Positions 9,531 to 17,742 of a DNA stretch of 64,000 nt are shown one piece after another. Position numbers and translations under genes: made by a program. A model generated the notes under the pieces. It saw only the letters and a list, made by a program, of their open reading frames with translations. It was not told where the DNA came from and made no database searches. Every line of letters starts with the position of its first letter. Within the stretch, counting starts at the first letter, position 1. The DNA is taken from the NCBI GenBank assembly GCA_946408125.1, contig CAMJQW010000007.1, forward strand, positions 20,949 to 84,948, written 5' to 3'. Source of the stretch: an uncultured Fibrobacter sp. (GTDB lineage: Bacteria; Fibrobacterota; Fibrobacteria; Fibrobacterales; Fibrobacteraceae).

Positions 9531-10758
9531 TACCCCCCAAATCCAGCACCAACTCGGATTTATGCCCACCGATTGTATTCTTGATAGGAATAGCCGCCGT
9601 CACATAAACAGAACCCGAAAACTCCACCCCGTCAATCGACCCCGATATCGGATTTAAATCATTGACGGAGCATGCAAAGGTGCAAGTTCCAGAAGTCGAG
9701 GAATGCCAATCCTCCGGCAAATTCATGACCACCGTCATCGTTCCGCTAGAAGTAAATGTTATTCCCGACTCGAGAGTTCCGTAAGACGTAAATTCGTAAT
9801 CCGGCACATTCGAATCAATCGCCTTCACTGCCGGGCAAGTCACGTTCAGCACGGTATTGTCGTCGTTCTCCACGTAGACCATCGGTTGAGCGGATTCGCC
9901 CTTCGCGGTAAATGTCGCCGTAGCCGAGGTTCCCTTGCCTAAGATTCCTTCCCCGATCCAGGTATACCCGGTAATTTTCGCGCCCTCACTCGTACAGCCC
10001 GTAACGCTCCAAGCGGCGGTTTTACCCTCAGAGATGTCTACCGTCTCCGATTCAGCGGTACACTTGCAGCCCTCGATGGCGATTCCCTGTACCTGCAGCG
10101 GAGCGCACTGGATAGTCTGCGCGTCATGCATCGACGTCTGAACCCTGACTGACGCCGTCTTCGCACCGGAAGTCGCATAGCTGACCGTCGCGTTCCGGCT
10201 TTTATCCGTGACGTCATTCTTGGTCGCATCGCTGTCAAATGTCCACGTGTATGTCGCTTCGAGCATTTCACGGACAGAGATTCCCGACGCATTTGCATTC
10301 CAGCGGAAAGCCCATGTCACGGTCGAGTTCAATGCGGCATAATCCCTATCCGGGGCACACGTTCCGAAGATTAATGCAGGATATATGGAATTGCTCGAAT
10401 CTTCCGTAGATGATGCGGATTCGCTACTGGACGACGATTCATTGCCGGAAGATTTATTTTCTTCTTTGCCAGATGACATCTTCTCTTCACTGCCGGAGGA
10501 ACCTTTTCCTTCGCTGCCGGAAGATTCCTTCTCCTCAACGCCGGAGGACTTCTTCTCTTCGCTGCCGGAAGAAGCCGATTTACCGGAAGAGGAGGATTTC
10601 TCGGACGAGGAATAATCCGGTTCGTCCGCGGAAGCCCGCTGCACGAAGAAATCCTCGTCGTTTTCGCTACTGCAGGCAAGGAACAGCGCACACGCGCACA
10701 CCACGGAAACGCCCATACCCGCTTTAAGAAGTTCTGCTTTCATACCCGCTATACCCAT
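9499..10758 (-). CDS. Lipoprotein with Ser/Glu-rich linker and PKD-like repeats
   Basis: Lipobox CALFLAC followed by NDEDFFVQR module; 8-aa SSGxEEKx repeats; PKD-like segments homologous to the 3087 gene. Confidence 0.75.
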   Translation of the reverse strand: MGIAGMKAELLKAGMGVSVVCACALFLACSSENDEDFFVQRASADEPDYSSSEKSSSSGKSASSGSEEKKSSGVEEKESSGSEGKGSSGSEEKMSSGKEENKSSGNESSSSSESASSTEDSSNSIYPALIFGTCAPDRDYAALNSTVTWAFRWNANASGISVREMLEATYTWTFDSDATKNDVTDKSRNATVSYATSGAKTASVRVQTSMHDAQTIQCAPLQVQGIAIEGCKCTAESETVDISEGKTAAWSVTGCTSEGAKITGYTWIGEGILGKGTSATATFTAKGESAQPMVYVENDDNTVLNVTCPAVKAIDSNVPDYEFTSYGTLESGITFTSSGTMTVVMNLPEDWHSSTSGTCTFACSVNDLNPISGSIDGVEFSGSVYVTAAIPIKNTIGGHKSELVLDLGGNESATCYLAW

Positions 10759-10802
10759 ATATGGTCTCCCCTTTAAATTCAAGAACTAGTCCTTTAAGCA
10801 AC
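10676..10802. repeat. Gene-junction repeat, copy B
   Basis: See copy A. Confidence 0.85.
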
Positions 10803-12267
10803 GGACGGAATTCGCAATAAGTGATACGGTACTCGTAAAAAAGAGTTGGTCCATTTCATTGTGATGACTCACATGCATATAATACGGGCTAGAATTTTTA
10901 TCTACGGAAGAGGTCCAAAGGAACGCGAACTCTCCTTGGCCTTGATTATCGTAGCCAGAATCATCCGGGTCCTTAAAGCCGTCGGGTACGATACGAAAAC
11001 CATACTCGTCCGTACCGTTAAATCCTAAATCCCACCCGGAAGTCGACTTGAGGACATGCGCGGCCGCAATCATGGACGCTCCACCCACTGTCGCAATAAG
11101 AGTCTCGTATTCTTCCTTGCTGGGCAGGTGCCAGCCTTCGGGGCAAGCAGTCTGGGCCACCGAACCCGCATAGAATACTCCTTCCGATGTACAAACGTTC
11201 TTATAATACTCCTTCATACAACCGCTATTACCCTCGGCTGCGTACCTCAAGTTCTCGGCCATCCAGGTCTGCGAACCGATAGTCACCACCTTGTAGGCCT
11301 GTCCATCGCGAGGATCTACGAAGTAGTTCCCGATCGAGTCCGGATCGATGGAGGATGATGAAGACCACGGAATCGCCGATGAAGAAGACTCGGGAGGAGG
11401 AGGCCCGTCATCCCTGATGCATCGGACAGGAATTTTGAAATGTTCAAGCATTTGCCCCATATACGCCTGATGAGACTTTGGTTCAATCCCGATAAGAGAA
11501 CCATAGAAGTAATCTTTTTTGGTAGCCGTCCAGAATAGCGCTTGGAAGCCCACGTCGTGGAGACTGTTGCTATTATAATCCACATAGCCCCTCAACATCG
11601 AATCAAAACCGGTTCTGGAATACAGCGAATCGGCGGCCACGGCAGAATCACCGTAAAAAGCGATTAGAATCTCATACTCAGATTTCGAGGGCAGCCTCCA
11701 GCCTTCTGGGCAGGCTTTCGGAGCATCACTCCAATAATAGTAGTCCCCAACTTTTGCACACTCTTCGTCATCCTTTTCTTCGCCACATAAGGAGTGTTCC
11801 ATCTTGTAACGGATGTTGTCAATAATCCAGGTCTGCGTGCCGATGGTCCTTATCCTGTAGTTTTCCCCGTCACGTTCGTCCACGATGCAGTTGACATCCG
11901 TTTCCACGTTACACCTTGAGAACGACTTGATTGACGAGGAGCTTTCCTCCGACGAGGAACTTTCCGAGTTGCTAGAAGCGACCGAAGAAGAGGATTCCTT
12001 TTCGCCGCTGCTCGAAGTCACCGAAGATGAGGATTCCTTTTCGCCACTGCTCGAGGCCACCGAAGATGAGGATTTCTTTTCGCTGCTGCTCGAGACCGCC
12101 GAAGAAGAGGAACCCTTTCCGCTACTGCTCGAGGACAACCCTTGAGAGGCGCTCATTTCCGGATTCGGACTTGCGGGGCTCCACGAATCGTCATCGTCAC
12201 AGGCGACAAAGATTGCGCATGCGCACACCACGAGGGCGCATACACCCCACCTTTTCATATTCTTCAT
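10786..12267 (-). CDS. FISUMP-domain lipoprotein (two domains)
   Basis: Lipobox CAIFVAC; 13-aa Ser-rich repeats; two FISUMP domains ending VRCLKD. Confidence 0.85.
   Translation of the reverse strand: MKNMKRWGVCALVVCACAIFVACDDDDSWSPASPNPEMSASQGLSSSSSGKGSSSSAVSSSSEKKSSSSVASSSGEKESSSSVTSSSGEKESSSSVASSNSESSSSEESSSSIKSFSRCNVETDVNCIVDERDGENYRIRTIGTQTWIIDNIRYKMEHSLCGEEKDDEECAKVGDYYYWSDAPKACPEGWRLPSKSEYEILIAFYGDSAVAADSLYSRTGFDSMLRGYVDYNSNSLHDVGFQALFWTATKKDYFYGSLIGIEPKSHQAYMGQMLEHFKIPVRCIRDDGPPPPESSSSAIPWSSSSSIDPDSIGNYFVDPRDGQAYKVVTIGSQTWMAENLRYAAEGNSGCMKEYYKNVCTSEGVFYAGSVAQTACPEGWHLPSKEEYETLIATVGGASMIAAAHVLKSTSGWDLGFNGTDEYGFRIVPDGFKDPDDSGYDNQGQGEFAFLWTSSVDKNSSPYYMHVSHHNEMDQLFFTSTVSLIANSVRCLKD
11945..12135. 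repeat. 39-bp (13-aa) in-frame Ser-linker minisatellite
   Basis: Units such as ttttcgccgctgctcgaagtcaccgaagatgaggattcc; encodes SSGEKESSSSVxS-type repeats. Confidence 0.8.
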
Positions 12268-12298
12268 TATTCATTCCCCCTAATTAACCCATACTTTT

Positions 12299-13855
12299 TT
12301 AAAACTTCGTATCGACCGGATTGAAGGTGAACTTGACGCCGGAGCGTATCCATCCATCGTAGCCGTCGTCACCCGATTCGTGCGCGAGATTTTCGTACTT
12401 GCGGAAACCGCCTCCCACGTAGAATCCGAACCAGCCGTTCACCTGCATCTTGTAGAGTCCGTCCAGCAGGTACTGGGATTCCTCGACTCCCGAAGGCGGC
12501 GTGTCGCCCCCATCGAGAGCGACGTTGTAATCGGTGTACATTTCCTTGTCGCCCTGGCGGAGCCAGGCGAGCGTGAGGGACAGCGAATGCCTGCCGTATT
12601 GCCAACCGAAATCAAACCACATGTCAAGGGCGTCCGCACCGCGGCGGTAGCCTATCGGGTAATCCACAAAGTAGGCGTCGGCATAGTCCGGGTCGTCCTG
12701 CTCGCGGTAGTTGCTGCGGTAGTTGCGGCGGCTCGTGTACTTGAGGAGCGGCAGCTTGCTGTTGTTCGCCACCGGGTCGGTACGTACCACGTCGAGCCTC
12801 CACGAGAAAAGCCCGTGCCGGGCCGTCTGCATTTCGTGATAGTAGCCCACCAGGTAGTTGATGACGGAGCGGCTCGTGCCCTTGTCGTCGTCTTCGCCGA
12901 CCGGGCTATTGATGTCTTCCATGTTCACCTGAGTATAGAAGCGCGCGCCATTCGAGGTCTTGTAACCGAATTCGGCCGAAGTCGCCGCCGAGGTATAACC
13001 CGTGGCATAGTTGTCGTGCCAGTAGATGAACGGGCTCATGGAACGGAATTCGGGAGCCTTGCCGCCGATCATGCTCTGCTCGGCCACGTAAATCCAGAAC
13101 TTGCGGGTTTCTACGCCGAAGCGGTGGAACATGAACGTCTTGATGTTGTCGGTATAGGTGCGGTTGCGCTGGTTCGCCACCTGCTTCGAGGGTTCCGTAC
13201 ATTTCTGCGCGTAGGCCTCCGTCCCTTCGGGAGGGCATCCGGTCGCCGGATCCACATCGTCGCCGTAAAGCCACGCATTGAGGGAACTGTAAAGGAAGTC
13301 GTAGCGGAAAATGCCCGGAGCGAACTTCCAGTGCACGCCATCGTGGTACGGGGCACCACCCACGAGGATGTCGTTCTTGGAAACCTTCAGGTCGTCTATC
13401 GCGAAGCGCCCGAACTGCACAAAGCCCACCGGGTTATACCACTTGGCGTAGGCGTTGTTCGGCACGTTGATGTCGAGCTCGCTCGGGTCGTACGTGAAAT
13501 TCTTGTGGAGGTCGTCCTGGTACCAGGCTTCAAGATCGCGGCGCAGCGGCGCTTCCAGGAGCACATGAAAATCCTTGTAGCCCGCGCGGAAGCTGAGCGT
13601 AAAGAAGGGGTTGAGATGTTCCTCGTAGCTGCGGGCGTTTTCGAGGGGAATCTGCAGGCCGCGCCAGTTGCCGCCATACCATTCCGCCGTATCTACCGCG
13701 AACATAGGGTCGGTCGGACCGCCGTTAAACCCGATATCGAAATCCGTGCCTATCTGAAAATAGCCGCGACTACCCGATTGCGCACCCGCGGAACCGTCAG
13801 CCCACGCGGCAGCGGCCGCCAGGCAAAAAAACGCCATAAGAACAGAACGTTTCAT
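12299..13855 (-). CDS. Putative outer-membrane beta-barrel protein
   Basis: ATG at 13855 (MKRSVLMAFFCLAAAAAWADG signal peptide); aromatic-rich alternating strands; terminal Phe (FNPVDTKF). Confidence 0.65.
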   Translation of the reverse strand: MKRSVLMAFFCLAAAAAWADGSAGAQSGSRGYFQIGTDFDIGFNGGPTDPMFAVDTAEWYGGNWRGLQIPLENARSYEEHLNPFFTLSFRAGYKDFHVLLEAPLRRDLEAWYQDDLHKNFTYDPSELDINVPNNAYAKWYNPVGFVQFGRFAIDDLKVSKNDILVGGAPYHDGVHWKFAPGIFRYDFLYSSLNAWLYGDDVDPATGCPPEGTEAYAQKCTEPSKQVANQRNRTYTDNIKTFMFHRFGVETRKFWIYVAEQSMIGGKAPEFRSMSPFIYWHDNYATGYTSAATSAEFGYKTSNGARFYTQVNMEDINSPVGEDDDKGTSRSVINYLVGYYHEMQTARHGLFSWRLDVVRTDPVANNSKLPLLKYTSRRNYRSNYREQDDPDYADAYFVDYPIGYRRGADALDMWFDFGWQYGRHSLSLTLAWLRQGDKEMYTDYNVALDGGDTPPSGVEESQYLLDGLYKMQVNGWFGFYVGGGFRKYENLAHESGDDGYDGWIRSGVKFTFNPVDTKF

Positions 13856-13921
13856 CTCTATCTTGTAATTTAACAAAAAGAATGCTTTGTGCGCAAGAAA
13901 AATGTTCCTTGCAAGATAAAA

Positions 13922-13949
13922 GCGCCCCGCAACAGGTGCGAGGCGCAAA
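13922..13949 (-). terminator. Second of two tandem minus-strand terminators downstream of ftsZ
   Basis: Minus strand GCGCCTCGC-acctgtt-GCGGGGCGC followed by TTTTATCTT. Confidence 0.6.
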
Positions 13950-13950
13950 A

Positions 13951-13990
13951 AAAGGAAAGAGTCGCCCGGGCAGGGAGACCCAGGCGACTC
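13951..13990 (-). terminator. Rho-independent terminator downstream of ftsZ
   Basis: Minus strand GAGTCGCCTGGG-tctccctg-CCCGGGCGACTC (12-bp stem, one GU) then TCTTTCCTTTTTTT. Confidence 0.8.
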
Positions 13991-14047
13991 CCTTGTGTTG
14001 TGGTGAGCACGCACTCGCGCGCTCGTTGTGTGTGTTAATTATCCGGA

Positions 14048-15622
14048 CTAGAACAGGTCATTGTCGCCCAAACGGAGGAACGCCGGAACGTTGTAGTCGA
14101 TTCCGTTCGTCTTGAGCGAGTTTTCAGGATACTTCAGGGAACGATCTTCCTGGGCAGGCTGCATCACCGGTTCGGACACCGTCTGACGGGAATTGGCAGG
14201 ATTGCTGTAATCACCGTTGGACAGGGTATCCACATCGGCCATGGCAGACATCTCTTCGGTATCGCGCTGAGAGCTGACCGTCGTGAACACGAGTTCTTCT
14301 TCGGCCTGGGCCTTCGCGTTGAACTGGGCGGAAGCGAACTTCGCCTCTTCAACAGGAGCGGCCGGAGCCTGGGCGGGCATCACGTCCATCGGCATCGTAC
14401 GAGCTTCGGGAGCAACAGCCGGCATGGCAACCGTATTGTGCGCGAGGGCCGCGAAGTTCAGCGTGGTCGGACGCGGAGTGGCCTGCTGGATACCCGGCTG
14501 GATCACCGGAGCCTGCGGGGCCGGAGCCGGCTGCTGGAAACCAACAGACGGAGCACCGATGGTGTTCACGATATCCTGGGTACGCTGGGCAGTAGCCTGC
14601 TGGATGGTCTGCTGGGCAGCGGAGCCACCGCAACCCGTCGCGATGACGGTGATGCAGACCTTCTCGCCGAGTTCCGGGAGCAGGATGTCGCCGATGATGA
14701 TGTTCGGGTCACCCATGTCACCCACAGCCTTGTAGATGTGTTCCATGGATTCGCTGTATTCGATCATGGAGAAGTTTTCGCCATGGGAAACGTTCACGAG
14801 CACGCCGGTGGCGCCTTCCACGTTCACGTCTTCCAGGAGCGGAGAAGAGAGGGCCATATCGACGGCACGGATGCCGCGGTTTTCGCCTTCGGCGATGCCG
14901 GTACCCATGAGGGCGCTGCCGCCGTTGGTCATGACGGTGCGAATGTCCGCAAAGTCGACGTGGATGAGGCCATGACGGAACATGATGTCGCAGATGCTGC
15001 GCACCGCGTTGCCGAGGATTTCGTCGGTCAGGCGGAAGGCTCCGTCGAGGGTGAGGGTCTTGTCGGTAGACTGGACGACGCCCATAAGCTTTTCGTTATC
15101 CACCACGATCATGGTGTCGACCTTGTCGCGCAGTTCCTTGATGCCCTTCGCGGCATTCCTGGAGCGGACGGGACCTTCGTAGCGGAAGGGCTTGGTCACG
15201 ACGGCGACGGCGAGGATGCCCATTTCGCGGGCAATCGTACCGATAACCGGAGCGGCACCCGTTCCGGTTCCGCCACCCATGCCAGCCGTAATGAAGATCA
15301 TGTCGGCGCCCTTCATGGCTTCCTTCAGTTCTTCGATGTTCTCTTCGGCAGCCTTGCAGCCCACATCGGGCTTGGCGCCGGCGCCGAGAGTCTTGGTCGT
15401 CTTCTGGCCGATGGCGATCTTGTGATCGGCCATGCTCAGCTCGAGAGCCTTGGCATCCGTATTGACGGCGTAGTATTCCACACCGGCAATCTTCATGCCG
15501 ACCATGCGGTTGACCGTGTTGCCGCCGGCACCGCCGACGCCAAACACCTTGACCTTGGCATTGTTGATGGTAGATTCGTCCATCATGATATGGGACGTTT
15601 CGTTGGTTTCGAATTCACTCAT
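14048..15622 (-). CDS. ftsZ: Cell division GTPase FtsZ
   Basis: GGGTGTGAAP tubulin signature, GVGGAGGNTVNRM; C-terminal peptide DYNVPAFLR. Confidence 0.98.
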   Translation of the reverse strand: MSEFETNETSHIMMDESTINNAKVKVFGVGGAGGNTVNRMVGMKIAGVEYYAVNTDAKALELSMADHKIAIGQKTTKTLGAGAKPDVGCKAAEENIEELKEAMKGADMIFITAGMGGGTGTGAAPVIGTIAREMGILAVAVVTKPFRYEGPVRSRNAAKGIKELRDKVDTMIVVDNEKLMGVVQSTDKTLTLDGAFRLTDEILGNAVRSICDIMFRHGLIHVDFADIRTVMTNGGSALMGTGIAEGENRGIRAVDMALSSPLLEDVNVEGATGVLVNVSHGENFSMIEYSESMEHIYKAVGDMGDPNIIIGDILLPELGEKVCITVIATGCGGSAAQQTIQQATAQRTQDIVNTIGAPSVGFQQPAPAPQAPVIQPGIQQATPRPTTLNFAALAHNTVAMPAVAPEARTMPMDVMPAQAPAAPVEEAKFASAQFNAKAQAEEELVFTTVSSQRDTEEMSAMADVDTLSNGDYSNPANSRQTVSEPVMQPAQEDRSLKYPENSLKTNGIDYNVPAFLRLGDNDLF

Positions 15623-15656
15623 AGTTTTTCTCCCTGATGATTGTGAGTGGTTGTTG

Positions 15657-16901
15657 TTAGAAATAAGTCCTGAAAAAATCCATGAATCGCTGAAAACCCT
15701 TTTTCACCGACACGGAAATCTGTTTACCCGTTTCGCGCCTTCTGTTTTCACGCTGCTTGCGTGCCGCATAGTGCAACAGCCCTATGCCGGTCGCGTAAGA
15801 GGGATTGCGGAAAGCTTCCTGGATACCGCTTGTGCCCTTGGGGTGCCCGATGCGCACGGGCTTGCCGAACACCTTGTCCGCAAGTTCGTCGATGCCCTCG
15901 AGCGAGCAGCAGCCGCCCGTAAGGACGATACCGCCGTTGATGAGGGTATCCATCTTGTGCTTTTCCAAGTCTTCCTTCAAAGTCTTGAAAATTTCGACCA
16001 CGCGTGCGCTGATGACGCGCGCAAGGAGTTTGCGGGAGCACTGGATATCGCCACGATCGCCGACACCCGGGACCGGGAAGGTTTCGTCCTCGATCAGGTT
16101 GCTGATCTTGCACGTACCGTATTTCTTCTTGATTTCTTCAGATTTGGACAGCGATATAGGTACCTTGAGGCACTTGCTGATATCGCTAGTAATGGTATTG
16201 CCCGCGAGGTCGAGCGATGCGGTATAGCGGACCGACTCGCCCACGAATACGGCGATGTCCGCCGTGCCGGCGCCGATATCGATCAGCGCAACGCCCAGCT
16301 CGCGTTCGTCGTCGGTAAGAACGGCATAGGCGGCGGCAAGCGGCTCGAGCACGAAGTCCATCACGTGCAGGCCGGCGCTTTTAACGCACTTGTCCAGGTT
16401 CTGTATTGCATTCGGACGGGAAGTCACCACCTGGACATCTACGCCCAGGCGCCGGCCGTTGAGGCCCTTCGGATTGCGGATGCCCGCCTGGTCATCTAGC
16501 GTGTATTCACCCGGGAACACGTGGATGATCTGTCCCGCGGATTCAGGAATGGTGCTCGCCTGGTTCTTGACGTTCTCGATATCCTGGCTTCGCACTTCCC
16601 CGGTCGGGAGCGTCACGAGACCCTTGTAATGCAGTGACGTCACGTGCTTACCCGCAATGCCCACGTAGACGTCATGGACATCGACCGATGCGAGTGATTC
16701 GAGCTGGCGAGCCGCCTTCTGCAGGCATTCCACCACGGAATCTATCTCGTCGGAATTGGTCAGCGGAAGGTCACCGCATTCCAGAACGCGGACCGAGTTT
16801 TCGGTAACGGCCCCCATAAAGAGGTTTATCTTGGAAGTCCCGATGTCAAGGCCGAAAATCAGGTCTTCCTTCCTTATTTCATTCTGTCTGTTATCATCCA
16901 T
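15657..16901 (-). CDS. ftsA: Cell division protein FtsA
   Basis: FGLDIGTSKI, VDVQVVTS, DIGAGTADIAVF, GGIVLTGGCCSLEGI; position between ftsQ and ftsZ; ATG 16901 after GAGGTG. Confidence 0.95.
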   Translation of the reverse strand: MDDNRQNEIRKEDLIFGLDIGTSKINLFMGAVTENSVRVLECGDLPLTNSDEIDSVVECLQKAARQLESLASVDVHDVYVGIAGKHVTSLHYKGLVTLPTGEVRSQDIENVKNQASTIPESAGQIIHVFPGEYTLDDQAGIRNPKGLNGRRLGVDVQVVTSRPNAIQNLDKCVKSAGLHVMDFVLEPLAAAYAVLTDDERELGVALIDIGAGTADIAVFVGESVRYTASLDLAGNTITSDISKCLKVPISLSKSEEIKKKYGTCKISNLIEDETFPVPGVGDRGDIQCSRKLLARVISARVVEIFKTLKEDLEKHKMDTLINGGIVLTGGCCSLEGIDELADKVFGKPVRIGHPKGTSGIQEAFRNPSYATGIGLLHYAARKQRENRRRETGKQISVSVKKGFQRFMDFFRTYF

Positions 16902-17742
16902 TGAGACACCTCTTGTCAAAATTTCTTACGTAGGCGAATCCCGCATAGCGCAAATCCACCTCTCCCGCGCATCGAATGTCCTGCGGGAACCCGGCCCTTA
17001 CGGATTCGTAAAGGGAATACATTTCCTCACCCCACCCCGTTTCGGGAAAGAGCACCCTGTGGCCCACATCCCGGAAAAACACTTCGAACGCCCTGTCTTC
17101 TTCGCTCCACGACACCTGCGAAACCTTGTCGTAAAGCTTCCTGTCCCCGGAGCGCATCGCATAGAGGAACAGCGAAATGGGCTTGATCTTGTCTATGGAT
17201 TCGACATCCGCAACCGGAAGGTGGAATGCCGTCGTCATCGAAAGCGGCAGAACCATCCCGCGTTCGGAATACACGGTCGCCTTGCCTCCGTTGAACACGG
17301 ACACGACCGGAGACGCTTCCTTGAGCTTGATTTCGAGCGACGACGGGAAATACTTCTTCACCGCGACAGAATGGATGAGCGGCATCTGCAGGAGCGATGC
17401 CTGCACCGAATCGGCATTCACTTCCGACATGAGCATTCCCGGTTCCACCTGGGCGTTCTGCACCACGTCTTCCCAAGAGAGCATACGGTTGCCCTCGATA
17501 TCGATGTACTGCAAATGGCGCAGTTCCATCGGATTGAAGCGTTGCAGGTAGAAGCGGTGCGTCCAAGCGGCGGCACCGGCAATGGCAATCACGAGGAACA
17601 AGATCCAGCCACGGCGTTTGAACCAGCGGAACGTTCCGCCGACGCCACGCTTCACTTTCTGTGCGCGTGCTTTCTTCCGCTTTTCCTCGTTGTAACCGAT
17701 TCTGCGGCCCAAGAATGTCGTCTTGGATTCGCTCAAATACAT
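16894..17742 (-). CDS. ftsQ: Cell division protein FtsQ/DivIB (POTRA)
   Basis: Single N-terminal TM then a POTRA-like segment (LQYIDIEGNRMLSWEDVV); dcw position. Confidence 0.85.
   Translation of the reverse strand: MYLSESKTTFLGRRIGYNEEKRKKARAQKVKRGVGGTFRWFKRRGWILFLVIAIAGAAAWTHRFYLQRFNPMELRHLQYIDIEGNRMLSWEDVVQNAQVEPGMLMSEVNADSVQASLLQMPLIHSVAVKKYFPSSLEIKLKEASPVVSVFNGGKATVYSERGMVLPLSMTTAFHLPVADVESIDKIKPISLFLYAMRSGDRKLYDKVSQVSWSEEDRAFEVFFRDVGHRVLFPETGWGEEMYSLYESVRAGFPQDIRCAGEVDLRYAGFAYVRNFDKRCLNG

Noticed and set aside
5754-12267. Diversity-generating retroelement acting on FISUMP C-termini
   Set aside because: No reverse transcriptase ORF or template repeat is visible, and paralogue differences are not confined to adenines of the coding strand.
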